Below the pieces are notes generated by a model. That model did no database searches. It was not told the DNA's origin and worked only from the letters and a program-made list of their open reading frames with translations. Positions 23,259-31,995 of a stretch of 43,941 nucleotides of DNA are shown here, piece by piece (position 1 is the stretch's first letter; each line of letters starts with the position of its first letter). The DNA lies in assembly GCA_946647055.1 (NCBI GenBank), contig CAMPCT010000001.1, positions 1-43,941 on the forward strand. Reading direction: 5' to 3'. The position numbers and the translations under genes were made by a program. This stretch comes from an uncultured Atopobium sp. GTDB taxonomy: Bacteria; Actinomycetota; Coriobacteriia; Coriobacteriales; Atopobiaceae.

Positions 23259-26168
23259 TTATCGCAGGCCCTTCCGCCACGTCTCGATGAAGCGGCGGAT
23301 GTTGCGCGTCTCGAGCTCGACCACGCTCCGCGAGGGGAGCGACGTGATGAACTGCCTGCCATAGCTCTTGGTCTTGAGCCGCGAGTCGGCAAGCACGAGG
23401 ATCCCCTGGTCGGTCGAGGTCCTGATGAGCCTCCCTGCCGCCTGCTTCACCGAGAGCACCGCCTCGGGCAGGCAGTAGCGCCACCACGCGCGGTCCTCGC
23501 GGCGCTCGCGCTCCTTGCCGATGGGGTCGTTGGGGTTCGCGAACGGCAGCTTGGGGATGACGACGCAGCGCAGCGTGTCCCCCGCGGCGTCGAAGCCCTC
23601 CCAGAACGACTTGAGCGCAAGCAGCGACAGGCTCTTCTCGGCGATGAAGCGCTCGCGCAGCTGGCGCGTCCCACCACGATCCTGGCAGGCGAGGTCGAGG
23701 CCGACGTCGGCAAGACGGGGCTGGAGGACCTTGTAGACACCCTCCATCTCGCGTCGGTTGGTGAAGAGCGTGAGCACCGACCCGCCCATGGCCACGTGGA
23801 CGTCGAAGAGCAGGTCCGCAAGCCTTTCCAGGTAGCGGGGGTCGTTGGGCTGGGGTATGTCGCGCGCGACCACCACGCGCATGTTCCTGTCGAAGTCGAA
23901 GCTCGAGTCGAGCCGCGCCGACTCGTGGGACGAGGCCTCGAGCTGGTCGAGACCCACCGAATGCTCGAAGTGCGAGAAGTCGTCGCCGACCGCGATCGTC
24001 GCCGAGGTGAAGCAGGCGCTCAGCACCTCGGGGAGCCACCTCTGGGCAAGCTCGGCGCCAACGTCGACCTTCTCGGCCAGCAGGCGCTCCTGCCCGCCGC
24101 GCGCGCGGTTGCGGTTGACCTCGGCGGAGTACACGTAGCTCGTGTCGGTCCCGTCGACGATGACGCGGATGGCATCGTGGAGGTCCTTGAGCACGCGGAT
24201 GTCATCGCCTGCGTCTGCCACCGGACCACTCGTCGCCTCGCCCAGCTTGCCGACTGCCTCCTCGAGGAACTCGATGGCCTCGTCGAGGCAGAAGCAGGCG
24301 TGCTCGCCCGCCTCCGAGACGCGCGCCCACTCGGGGGTCTCGCGCGCCTCGGGCCCCAGCCACACGGTCACCGCGTCATAGCCGCCGCGCGGGGCGATGG
24401 CCACGAGGCCGGCGACCGCGTCGAAGAGCTCGCCCATTGCGACGCTCGCCCTGGAGACCGATGCCGCGGCCTTTGCGAGCAGGCCCATGAGCAGGGTCGA
24501 GCCCTCCACCTGCGTGGCCTGCGAGAGCAGCTGGTGAATGGTGCCCGACCTCGTCCCGCCAATGGCCTCGAAGGCCGACCTCGAGCGGCTTGCCGAGACC
24601 TCGACCGCCCACTGCCTGCGCGCCTCCGCCTCAAGGGAGTGAGCCTCGTCCACGACCCAGTGGCGGATGGGAGGCAGGACCCTCCCCTCCGTGACGACGT
24701 TGGCAAGCAGCAGCGAGTGGTTGGTCACCACGATGTCCGCGGCTGCCGCCCTGCGGCGCGCACCATGCACGAGGCAGAGGTTGGGGTAGAAGGGGCAACG
24801 CGTGCGCTGGCACTCGTCGGGCGTCGTGACGAGCATGTGCCGCGGCACGGACCGCCAGCGAATGCCCAGGGAGTCGAGGTCCCCCGAGGGAGACTGGGCG
24901 GCATACGAGAGCGTGACGGCGATCGCGGTCAGCATGTCCTGTCCGATGGCGTGCGCGGTGCGCGTGCGGTCCTCTGCCTGGTCGACGGGCAGGTCCGCGT
25001 CGACCGAGTGCATGACTCTCCTCAGGCAGGGATAGTGCTCGTAGCCCTTGAGGCTGAAGAAGGTGAGCCCACCGGGCACCTCACGTGCCAATGCCGGCAG
25101 CTCATGGGAGACGAGCTGGTCGGTGAGGGCGTTCGTCTTGGTCGCGACGCCGCAGGTGATGCCGTTACCCTTGGCAAAGAGCGCGAGGGGAAGCAAATAG
25201 GCAACTGATTTCCCAACTCCTGTCCCCGCCTCGATGCAGCGATGGGACGACGTGGCAAGGGCCCGGCGGACGTGCTCGGCCATGGCGACCTGCTCCGGTC
25301 GACGCTCGAACTGCCCATACATCCTCCCGACGATGCCGTCGGCTCCAAACTCACCTTCCACCTCGGCCTTCGTCGGGGACCAGAGGGGCACGCGCTCGAG
25401 GGCGTCCACCCTCATCACGTCGGCGGTGCCAGAGAGCAGCTCCCTGCGCACGGCAGGCATCGAGAGCGGTGCGTCACCCGCGGCAAGGGCGAGGTGCGTG
25501 AGGACCGGGCGGTAGCACCAGTCGACCTCCTCGTGCATGCCCGCCATGAGCGACAGAAGGCCCGCAGGAAGGTCGGAGAGGGCACAGAGCATGACCCTCC
25601 ACATGCCTGCAAGGGCCTCGACGTCGTCCATGGCGCGATGCGAGACCGAGGCACAGCCAAAGGCCTCGGCCATGTCGGCAAGCCTGTGGCTGGAAAGGCG
25701 CGGCAGGGCGATGCGCGAGAGCGCGAGGGTGTCTATCCACAGGTCGCTCACCTTCGAGCCGCCGTGGACGGCCTCGATGAACGAGCGGTCGAAGGTCGCG
25801 TTGTGGGCGAGGACCGGCGAGCCGCCCACGAAGTCGGCAAGGCCCGCCACCGCCTCCTCGGGCGAGGGAGCGTCGGTGACGTCGAGATCGGATATGCCGG
25901 TCAGCGCGCGGATCTCGGGAGGGATGGGCATGCCGGGATGGACGAAGCTGTGATAGCGGTCCTGGACCTGCCTACCCGCAAGGCGCACCGCAGCGATCTC
26001 GATGAGGCCACAGGTACGGACCGAGAGACCCGTCGTCTCGGTGTCGAGCACGACCACGTCCTCCTCGAGCAGGCCGAAGTCGGCCGTGGCCGCCCGCTCG
26101 GGAAGGGACAGGTAGGCCCTGCGCACGCTCTCGGGCGTGTCGGGAAGAAGGAGGTCCTCTATCGTCAT
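23259..26168 (-). CDS. dinG: DinG-type helicase with N-terminal DnaQ-like exonuclease domain
   Basis: 969 residues in two parts. Residues about 35-195 form a DEDDh exonuclease: VVLDTETTGL (Exo I), AHNATFDRSF (Exo II) and HRAMDDVEAL (Exo III with the His). Residues about 290-969 form a superfamily 2 XPD/DinG-like helicase with Walker A AGTGVGKS, the DEAH box VVDEAHSLE and the late motif AAGRLIRT. Cys residues between Walker A and DEAH (PCLRR, RTRCPFYPNLC) could ligate an iron-sulfur cluster. This architecture is known from Firmicutes DinG. The ATG at 26168 is 19 nt after the ddl stop, so the genes are likely co-transcribed. Role: DNA repair or R-loop removal. Confidence 0.92.
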   Translation of the reverse strand: MTIEDLLLPDTPESVRRAYLSLPERAATADFGLLEEDVVVLDTETTGLSVRTCGLIEIAAVRLAGRQVQDRYHSFVHPGMPIPPEIRALTGISDLDVTDAPSPEEAVAGLADFVGGSPVLAHNATFDRSFIEAVHGGSKVSDLWIDTLALSRIALPRLSSHRLADMAEAFGCASVSHRAMDDVEALAGMWRVMLCALSDLPAGLLSLMAGMHEEVDWCYRPVLTHLALAAGDAPLSMPAVRRELLSGTADVMRVDALERVPLWSPTKAEVEGEFGADGIVGRMYGQFERRPEQVAMAEHVRRALATSSHRCIEAGTGVGKSVAYLLPLALFAKGNGITCGVATKTNALTDQLVSHELPALAREVPGGLTFFSLKGYEHYPCLRRVMHSVDADLPVDQAEDRTRTAHAIGQDMLTAIAVTLSYAAQSPSGDLDSLGIRWRSVPRHMLVTTPDECQRTRCPFYPNLCLVHGARRRAAAADIVVTNHSLLLANVVTEGRVLPPIRHWVVDEAHSLEAEARRQWAVEVSASRSRSAFEAIGGTRSGTIHQLLSQATQVEGSTLLMGLLAKAAASVSRASVAMGELFDAVAGLVAIAPRGGYDAVTVWLGPEARETPEWARVSEAGEHACFCLDEAIEFLEEAVGKLGEATSGPVADAGDDIRVLKDLHDAIRVIVDGTDTSYVYSAEVNRNRARGGQERLLAEKVDVGAELAQRWLPEVLSACFTSATIAVGDDFSHFEHSVGLDQLEASSHESARLDSSFDFDRNMRVVVARDIPQPNDPRYLERLADLLFDVHVAMGGSVLTLFTNRREMEGVYKVLQPRLADVGLDLACQDRGGTRQLRERFIAEKSLSLLALKSFWEGFDAAGDTLRCVVIPKLPFANPNDPIGKERERREDRAWWRYCLPEAVLSVKQAAGRLIRTSTDQGILVLADSRLKTKSYGRQFITSLPSRSVVELETRNIRRFIETWRKGLR

Positions 26169-26187
26169 GTGGCGGCGTCCCCCAGCG

Positions 26188-27144
26188 CTAGCGCTCGAGG
26201 GCAAGCTTGATGAGCCTCGTGCAGAGCTCGGGGAACTCGATGCCCGCATGACGTGCGGAGTCGGGGAACAGCGAGGTCTCCGTCATGCCCGGGATGGTGT
26301 TGGTCTCGAGGATGACGGGCGTCCCGTCGGCCTTGATGATGAAGTCCGAGCGCGAGGCTCCGGCACAACCAAGGGCGTGGTGGGCACGAACGGCGAGTTC
26401 CTGGGCGCGTGCATAGACGTCCTCGTCAAGACGGGCGGGAATGACATGGTGCAGCGACGCAGGCTCGTACTTGACCTTGAGGTCGTAGAACTCGGCTCCC
26501 GTGTTGATCTCGATGATGGGAAGGGCGAAGGCATCCTCGTTGCCCAGCACGGGGACGGTGATCTCGGTTCCGGTGATGCACTCCTCCACCAGCGCGTGGC
26601 TGTCGTTCTCGAGCGCGTGGGCGAGGGCACCGGACAGTTGCTCGGCCTCCGTCACGCGCGTGACGCCGTAGCTCGACCCATTGCTCGCGGGCTTCACAAA
26701 GAGGGGAAGGCCGTATGCGGTGACGAGCTCATCGACGAGGCCCTCGTTTGTCAGGTCGGCCTTAGAGACCTCCCTGCCGGCGGGAATGGGAATCCCGGCG
26801 GCGGCATAGGCCTGCTTCGCGACGTCCTTTTCGGTCGCACGCGCCGAGGCGAGGACACCCGAGAAGGTGTAGGGGATGTGCAGCAGCTCGCACAGGCCCT
26901 GGACGCAGCCATCCTCGCCATAGCGCCCGTGCATGGCAATGAACACCACGTCATAGCCGCCCTGCTCGAGACGGCTGGCAAAGCCGGGCTCGGCGACGTC
27001 AATCATGTCGACATGGGCAAAGCCTGCCCGCTCCATGGCAGAGAGGCAGCCCCGTGCCGAGGCGAGGGCAATCTCGCGCTCGTCTGACCATCCGCCCGTG
27101 AGAAGGGCGACCTTGCAGTCCAAAACGCTGTCCGTTCCAATCAT
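26188..27144 (-). CDS. ddl: D-alanine--D-alanine ligase
   Basis: Makes the D-Ala-D-Ala dipeptide of peptidoglycan with ATP. The 318-residue ATP-grasp protein has AMHGRYGEDG, the FVKPASNGSSYGV nucleotide loop, VEECITGTEITV and the metal-binding end segment ILETNTIPGMTETS. I preferred the ATG at 27144 because GAGGAG lies seven bases upstream; that hexamer is within the first codons of an alternative GTG start at 27159. The Tyr in the YGEDG/GSSYG regions favours D-Ala over D-lactate specificity, by family knowledge. Confidence 0.93.
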   Translation of the reverse strand: MIGTDSVLDCKVALLTGGWSDEREIALASARGCLSAMERAGFAHVDMIDVAEPGFASRLEQGGYDVVFIAMHGRYGEDGCVQGLCELLHIPYTFSGVLASARATEKDVAKQAYAAAGIPIPAGREVSKADLTNEGLVDELVTAYGLPLFVKPASNGSSYGVTRVTEAEQLSGALAHALENDSHALVEECITGTEITVPVLGNEDAFALPIIEINTGAEFYDLKVKYEPASLHHVIPARLDEDVYARAQELAVRAHHALGCAGASRSDFIIKADGTPVILETNTIPGMTETSLFPDSARHAGIEFPELCTRLIKLALER

Positions 27145-27270
27145 GACCTTGCTCCTCACCCGGAATACCCATCCCTGTGCGCTAGACTCTCAGCACGGGC
27201 GATCTCATCGCCCCCCATGAGGATACCCCACACGCCCTCCTTGGAGGGCCCACACAGACGAGGTCTGCCC

Positions 27271-28347
27271 ATGCCCACAGAAACGCCCTCCCCCATCTCG
27301 GGCCGCACCAACATCCGCTCCCTCTCGCAGGACCAGCTCGCCGGCGAGCTTGCCTCCCTGGGAGCCCCCTCCTACCGCGTCAAGCAGGTCGTCGACTGGG
27401 TCTGGAAGAAGGGCGTCACGAGCTTCGACCAGATGACGAACCTCCCCGCGTCCCTGCGCAAGGAACTGGAGGAGCGCTTCGTCCTGGGCACCACCCACGA
27501 GGTCACGCGTCAGGTGTCCGTTGACGGGAGCCGTAAGTACCTGCTCGAGCTCGAGGATGGCGTCTGCGTCGAATGCGTCGGCATGCCCTCCCCCTCGGGA
27601 CGTCTCGCGGTATGTGCGAGCACGCAGGCGGGCTGTGGCATGGGCTGTGCGTTCTGCGCCACCGGTGCCGCCGGTCTTGCGCGCTCCCTCACCGCCGACG
27701 AGATATACGACCAGGTCATGCACGTCTCCGATGACTTTGCCTCCCGCGTCACCAGCGTCGTGCTCATGGGCCAGGGAGAGCCGTTTGCCAACTACGACGC
27801 GACCATGGCCGCCCTGCGCAGGCTCAACTCCCCCGACGACGGCCTTGGCATCGGCGCGCGTCATCTCACGGTCTCCACCTGCGGCGTCATCCCGGGCATC
27901 ACGCGCTTTGCCAACGAGCCGGAGCAGTTCACGCTGGCAATCTCCCTCCACTCCGCGGTCCAGACGACGCGCAACGCCATCATGCCCGGTGTGAGGCGCT
28001 GGTCCCTCGTCCACCTGCATGATGTCCTTGCCACCTATGTCGACAAGACCGGACGTCGCCCCACCTACGAATACGCCCTCATGGGAGGTGTCAACGACAC
28101 GGACACCGAGCTTCAGGCCCTCTGCGACTTCTGCGTTGGTACCCTCTGCCACGTCAACCTCATCATGCTCAACGAGGTCGAGGGGTCGCCATTCCACCCC
28201 TCCACACAGAGGCGTGCCGAGGAGTTCATCCGCCAGCTGTCCCTCGTTGGCGTCGAGGCGACGCTCAGGAACTCCCGTGGGTCCGACATCGATGCCGCCT
28301 GTGGTCAGCTGAGCCAACGGGCCCGCAAGATGCAGGCCCGTCGATAG
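27271..28347 (+). CDS. rlmN: 23S rRNA (adenine-2503-C2)-methyltransferase RlmN
   Basis: A radical-SAM RNA methyltransferase of 358 residues that also modifies some tRNAs. The cluster motif is CGMGCAFC. The SAM-binding stretch SVVLMGQGEPFANYD follows, and a conserved Cys near the C-terminus (SDIDAACGQL) is the usual methyl-carrying residue. The start at 27271 has GAGGT seven bases upstream. The gene diverges from ddl and converges on the parB operon with a 20-bp gap. Confidence 0.95.
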   Translation: MPTETPSPISGRTNIRSLSQDQLAGELASLGAPSYRVKQVVDWVWKKGVTSFDQMTNLPASLRKELEERFVLGTTHEVTRQVSVDGSRKYLLELEDGVCVECVGMPSPSGRLAVCASTQAGCGMGCAFCATGAAGLARSLTADEIYDQVMHVSDDFASRVTSVVLMGQGEPFANYDATMAALRRLNSPDDGLGIGARHLTVSTCGVIPGITRFANEPEQFTLAISLHSAVQTTRNAIMPGVRRWSLVHLHDVLATYVDKTGRRPTYEYALMGGVNDTDTELQALCDFCVGTLCHVNLIMLNEVEGSPFHPSTQRRAEEFIRQLSLVGVEATLRNSRGSDIDAACGQLSQRARKMQARR

Positions 28348-28367
28348 GTACATATGTTCTAAATACT

Positions 28368-28607
28368 CTAATACCCTACTGCTTCCCAACGCTGTCGCAG
28401 GGCATTGATCTCGCGCTCGAGCCCGTCGTCTATCTCTTGTCCCTTGAGGTCTTCGAGTCGCTTGTAGAGGTCGCGAGCCGTTGTGAGCAGGGTCTTTGCG
28501 GCTTCGCCCGCCTTGTTCCTTGCATCCTCGTCGAGTAGGACGTAATAGGAAGCACATGCAATCACTGACACGAGGAGGAGGTTCCTGAGCGTCCTTGCGA
28601 TGTTCAT
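28368..28607 (-). CDS. Small membrane-anchored protein downstream of parB
   Basis: 79 residues: a short basic start, one hydrophobic helix (about 8-25) and a charged, probably helical cytoplasmic or extracellular tail. The ATG is one base after the parB stop codon, so the gene belongs to the parA-parB transcript. I do not recognise a family. Its position suggests a link to the segregation machinery at the membrane, or merely membrane-anchored housekeeping. Confidence 0.75.
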   Translation of the reverse strand: MNIARTLRNLLLVSVIACASYYVLLDEDARNKAGEAAKTLLTTARDLYKRLEDLKGQEIDDGLEREINALRQRWEAVGY

Positions 28608-28608
28608 C

Positions 28609-29475
28609 CTAACTGTCCTCCCTCTCCCCGCTCGTCAGCACGTCGATGATCCTTGCCAGCTCATCCTCGTCCTTGAACTCAATCTCGATCTTGTTCTTGC
28701 CACGAACCTGACGAACCTTCACGTTCGCATCGAGGACCCGCCTGAGCTGTCGAGCAGCTCTCTTGAATGCTTGTGGAGAAGGAGTTCTTTGTTTGCGCTC
28801 GACCTCCCTGCCAGAAAACAGAGGAGCAAGATTTTCTGTCTGACGAACCGTCAGATGCTCATCGATGACCTTCCTGGCAAGACGCTCCCTGCCTTCCTGG
28901 CTTGGTACCGCAAGGATTGCGCGAGCATGCCCTGCAGTGAGCTCTCCCGCTGCCATGAGGTTCTGTACTTCCTCAGGGAGGTCGAGCAGACGAAGGGTAT
29001 TGGCGATAGCCGAGCGCGACTTGGAAAGAATCTTACCTAGCTCCTCCTGAGTCAAGCTACGGTCATCTATGAGCTGACGATATCCCTGTGCCTCTTCAAT
29101 CGGATTGAGGTCTGCCCTCTGGAGGTTCTCGATCAGAGCCAGCTGAAGGACCTCATCATCGCTCACATCACGTATGACGACAGGCAGCTCCTTCACTCCC
29201 GCCAGCTTTGCTGCTTGATAACGTCGCTCTCCAGCGACAATTTGATATGAGTTGCCGCTCTTGCGAACTAGTAGTGGTTGAAGAATGCCATTCTGCTTTA
29301 TCGAATCTGCAAGTTCCTTGAGCTTGGTTTCATCGAAGTTCTTACGAGGCTGGTTTGGATTTGCCTTGATTCTGGCAATTGGAAGCATATTGTCGGGAGC
29401 AACACTTCCAACTTCGGCATTTGCTTCTCCCATAAGCGATACGAGGCCCTTTCCGAGCCCGTTCTTCTTAGGCAC
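28609..29475 (-). CDS. parB: Chromosome-partitioning protein ParB
   Basis: A CTP-dependent DNA clamp that loads at parS and works with ParA and SMC. The 288 residues include the N-terminal ParA-stimulating KKNGLGKGL motif, the CTP-binding GERRYQA box (about 83-89), the ENLQRADLNPIEEA segment, the helix-turn-helix that reads parS (about 140-175) and a C-terminal dimerisation region. The GTG start overlaps the parA stop (GTGCCTAA), so translation is coupled. Confidence 0.96.
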   Translation of the reverse strand: MPKKNGLGKGLVSLMGEANAEVGSVAPDNMLPIARIKANPNQPRKNFDETKLKELADSIKQNGILQPLLVRKSGNSYQIVAGERRYQAAKLAGVKELPVVIRDVSDDEVLQLALIENLQRADLNPIEEAQGYRQLIDDRSLTQEELGKILSKSRSAIANTLRLLDLPEEVQNLMAAGELTAGHARAILAVPSQEGRERLARKVIDEHLTVRQTENLAPLFSGREVERKQRTPSPQAFKRAARQLRRVLDANVKVRQVRGKNKIEIEFKDEDELARIIDVLTSGEREDS

Positions 29476-30268
29476 GCTTCATCACTTCCTTTGCGAGGTT
29501 CTGGTAGGCAACGGATCCCTTGTTGGAACGGGCATAGAGTGTTATTGGAAGTCCGTGACTTGGGGCTTCTGATAGCTTTACACTCCTCGGAATGAGCGTC
29601 TTGAAGACGTCTTTCCCAAAGTAATTCTGGACTTCTGCCACAACCTGCTTCGAAAGCGTAGTTCTGGAGTCAAACATGGTCATCAGAACGCCAAATATCC
29701 CAAGATTCGGATTCAGACGAGCCTTCACCATTCGCATTGACTCAAGCAGCTTTGTCACGCCTTCCAGGGCATAGTACTCACACTGTATGGGAATTAGAAC
29801 GCTTTCAGCCGCGACAAGCGCATTGATGGTCAAAAGTCCAAGTGATGGGGGACAGTCGATAAACACATAGTCAAATTGGTCCTTGATTGGAGCAAGACAA
29901 GCCCTCAATATGCTTTCTCGCGCCATTGCAGAGACCAACTCAACTTCGGCTCCAGCAAGTTGGATTGTGGCAGGTACGACCCAAACTGTCGGAATCATTG
30001 TCGGTTGCACGAACTTTGCCAGTTTCTCATCCCTTATGAGGGAATCATAGATGCAACCGTCAAGTTCATCCTTGTCAATGCCGAAACCGCTTGTGCTATT
30101 TCCCTGGGGATCGAGGTCAAGAAGAAGCACTTTCTCGCCATTTTCCCCAAGGGCTGCTGCAAGATTTACGGCTGTTGTCGACTTTCCAACTCCACCCTTT
30201 TGATTGATGACTGCAATCACCTTAGTCGTCTTTTTAGGGTGTTTCTTCTTTTGCTCGGTAAACTCCAC
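29468..30268 (-). CDS. parA: Chromosome-partitioning ATPase ParA (Soj)
   Basis: 266 residues with the deviant Walker A motif QKGGVGKSTT, Walker A' LLLDLDPQGN and Walker B FIDCPPSL. It drives origin segregation together with ParB. The GTG at 30268 follows GGGAGGGG. parS sites lie directly upstream (30339-30354 and further). Base composition of this gene, parB and rsmG is clearly more AT-rich than the surrounding genes. Confidence 0.96.
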   Translation of the reverse strand: MEFTEQKKKHPKKTTKVIAVINQKGGVGKSTTAVNLAAALGENGEKVLLLDLDPQGNSTSGFGIDKDELDGCIYDSLIRDEKLAKFVQPTMIPTVWVVPATIQLAGAEVELVSAMARESILRACLAPIKDQFDYVFIDCPPSLGLLTINALVAAESVLIPIQCEYYALEGVTKLLESMRMVKARLNPNLGIFGVLMTMFDSRTTLSKQVVAEVQNYFGKDVFKTLIPRSVKLSEAPSHGLPITLYARSNKGSVAYQNLAKEVMKRA

Positions 30269-30324
30269 TGCCCCTCCCTGTTTTAACTACGTTTGATGCG
30301 TGGTTCGCTCTTGATACTACACCA

Positions 30325-30334
30325 TTTCACGTGA
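30325..30334. promoter_or_regulatory. Degenerate parS core
   Basis: TTTCACGTGA, the central ten bases of parS, with divergent flanks (11 of 16 positions of the full site). It lies five bases from the perfect parS at 30339-30354. It may be a weak ParB site. Confidence 0.4.
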
Positions 30335-30338
30335 TTTA

Positions 30339-30354
30339 TGTTTCACGTGAAACA
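30339..30354. promoter_or_regulatory. parS site 1 (perfect)
   Basis: TGTTTCACGTGAAACA, the exact bacterial chromosomal parS palindrome, 71 bp upstream of the parA start codon. It is the expected ParB loading site and possibly an operator for parAB. Confidence 0.96.
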
Positions 30355-30383
30355 GTGTTTACCTAAGTTTGTTCGTATAATAC

Positions 30384-30524
30384 TTAGAGTTTACCAAGGG
30401 ATCGTTTGGTCGCCATTCTTGACCGCCTCGGAAGCTTTACCGAAGCTTCTCCATCCTTCTGGAACACAGAAATAGTCCTCTTGCCCATTGCATCTGGAAG
30501 CTCAAATGTTTCACATGAAACAGT
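30384..30524 (-). pseudogene. Diverged duplicate of the rsmG 3' end
   Basis: Reading the minus strand in one frame up to TAA at 30384-30386 gives 46 residues, of which 30 match the last 46 residues of RsmG encoded at 30551-30690. For example, KDGEASVKLPRR aligns with KDGEATVKLPRR, and MATKRSLG with MATKRPLG. No start codon or separate ribosome-binding site suggests expression. It is offset by one frame from rsmG itself. The copy contains parS site 2, so selection for ParB binding rather than for protein may have kept it. Confidence 0.85.
30507..30522. promoter_or_regulatory. parS site 2 (one mismatch)
   Basis: TGTTTCACATGAAACA, 15 of 16 positions of parS. It lies in the rsmG-derived duplicate between rsmG and parA. 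Confidence 0.9.
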
Positions 30525-30550
30525 GTTAACCAAGTATGTTTGAGAATTAC

Positions 30551-31270
30551 TTATGCTCTGCCGAGAGGGCGCTTAGTAGCCATTCCAGGACGTCTGGGGA
30601 GTTTCACCGTTGCCTCTCCATCTTTCCTGATCACTGTGATAGTCCTTGTACCTTTACTCTCAGGAAGATCGAATGTTTCACGTGAAACAATGCTCATACC
30701 ACAGATTTCAGCAGCTCGGGCAGCTTCATCTTCCTCTATTTGGTCTGGTCTACCTTTAGAGACGATAAGTCGTCCTCCCTTACTGAGAAGGGGAGTCGCA
30801 TACTCTATAAGGACATTTGTAGGAGCAACAGCACGAGCTACGACGCACGAATACTCTTCTGGGTGTTGCTGTGCCAGTTCCTCTGCTCTCACATCAAGGC
30901 ACTCGCATGTGTTTGGCAGGCCAAGCGACTTGATGAATGAATTGACAGCTACCGTCTTCTTTTTGACTGAGTCGATGAGCGTCCCGTGGGATGAGGAACA
31001 GATTGCAAGAGGAATGCCAGGAAAGCCGCCACCGGTTCCTATGTCAACAAACCGATCTGCATCATCAAGGAAGGGGAGAAAGAGCAAGGAGTCAATGGTA
31101 TGGAGGATGACAGCATCATCAAGGTTATCTATGGCTGTGAGATTGAGAACCTTGTTTGTATCCAAGACCAGTTGAAGATGATGAAGGAGCTTCTCTGTCT
31201 GTCCCTCTGTTACCTTGAGGCCAAAGGTTCCTGCCATCTCCATCAGCTTATGCGAAAGCAGCTCGTACAT
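30551..31270 (-). CDS. rsmG: 16S rRNA (guanine-527-N7)-methyltransferase RsmG (GidB)
   Basis: 239 residues, normal for the family. The Rossmann-fold SAM site is FVDIGTGGGFPGIPLAI, with NLTAIDN upstream of it and ARAVAPTNVLIEYATPLL after it, as in RsmG. The start at 31270 has AGGAGAAGG upstream; a TTG extension to 31324 would enter the preceding terminator. A parS site lies in the coding sequence at 30674-30689, encoding VSRET. It is upstream of parA on the same strand. Confidence 0.95.
   Translation of the reverse strand: MYELLSHKLMEMAGTFGLKVTEGQTEKLLHHLQLVLDTNKVLNLTAIDNLDDAVILHTIDSLLFLPFLDDADRFVDIGTGGGFPGIPLAICSSSHGTLIDSVKKKTVAVNSFIKSLGLPNTCECLDVRAEELAQQHPEEYSCVVARAVAPTNVLIEYATPLLSKGGRLIVSKGRPDQIEEDEAARAAEICGMSIVSRETFDLPESKGTRTITVIRKDGEATVKLPRRPGMATKRPLGRA
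30674..30689. promoter_or_regulatory. parS site 3 (perfect, inside rsmG)
   Basis: TGTTTCACGTGAAACA within the rsmG reading frame. Three near-perfect sites within 350 bp make a compact centromere next to parAB. Confidence 0.96.
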
Positions 31271-31324
31271 AGTCTTAACCTTCTCCTGACAAAACTTCTT
31301 GTATCGAGAACTATTGTCACACAA

Positions 31325-31350
31325 AAGGAGGGCACATACATGCCCTCCTT
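31325..31350 (-). terminator. Terminator between khpB and rsmG
   Basis: A 10-bp stem, AAGGAGGGCA with TGCCCTCCTT. On the minus strand it is followed by TTTTGTG. It should end the rpmH-to-khpB transcript, so rsmG-parAB needs its own promoter. Confidence 0.85.
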
Positions 31351-31374
31351 CAAACCATCCTATGTACGTGCTTG

Positions 31375-31950
31375 TTACAGTGCCGTGATGACAACGTACC
31401 TATCAGGATCCTCACCCTCGGAGTGAGTGGTGACACCCTCATCATTGAGAAGCGCCAGGTGGATGAGCCTGCGCTCATATGCGTTCATGGGCTTGAGCCT
31501 CACCTGGGAGTGCTGACGCTTTGCACGAGCCGCCGAGGAGAAGGCAAGGGTCTGGAGCTTCTGACGGCGACGGTTCTTATATCCCTCGATGTCAACGACG
31601 ACGGGGTAGTGGAACCCGAGCTTGCTGCTCACGAGGGAGGAGACGAGCAGCTGGAAGGAGTCGAGAACCCTTCCGTGTCGGCCGATGAGAACGGCAAGAT
31701 CGCCACCGTTGATGTCGAGTATGAGTTCGCCCTCGTCACCCTCATACTCGTCAATGGTAGAGCTCGTCTCACCAAAGCAGGTAAGAATCGAACGTACGAT
31801 CGCAATTGCCGCATCCGCAATTGCGTCAAGCTGATCGTCTGTGAGCTCGTCACCAGCCTCATATGCCTCACGAATCGCGGTGAAACGATCGTCGACAGCA
31901 GAGGTGCCAGTAGTGCTCTCGTCAGCAGAAGAGTAGGTCTCCTCTTCCAT
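31375..31950 (-). CDS. khpB: RNA-binding protein KhpB (Jag), KH and R3H domains
   Basis: 191 residues. An acidic N-terminal segment replaces the Jag-N domain of the Bacillus protein. A KH-type domain follows (about 60-120, with DLAVLIGRHGRVLDSFQLLVS), and an R3H domain is at the C-terminus (about 128-191, LKPMNAYERRLIHLAL). The start at 31950 has AGGAGG four bases upstream. The position after yidC is conserved across Gram-positives. It binds RNA and influences cell-envelope genes in other species. Confidence 0.92.
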   Translation of the reverse strand: MEEETYSSADESTTGTSAVDDRFTAIREAYEAGDELTDDQLDAIADAAIAIVRSILTCFGETSSTIDEYEGDEGELILDINGGDLAVLIGRHGRVLDSFQLLVSSLVSSKLGFHYPVVVDIEGYKNRRRQKLQTLAFSSAARAKRQHSQVRLKPMNAYERRLIHLALLNDEGVTTHSEGEDPDRYVVITAL

Positions 31951-31995
31951 GCTTCCTCCTATGTGATATTCGACGTGATGTCGAACCAACGTGAA

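Noticed and set aside
27236..27249. CCCTCC-TT-GGAGGG palindrome upstream of rlmN as a regulator site
   Set aside because: Too short and unsupported by any known operator; it may only occlude the ribosome-binding region.
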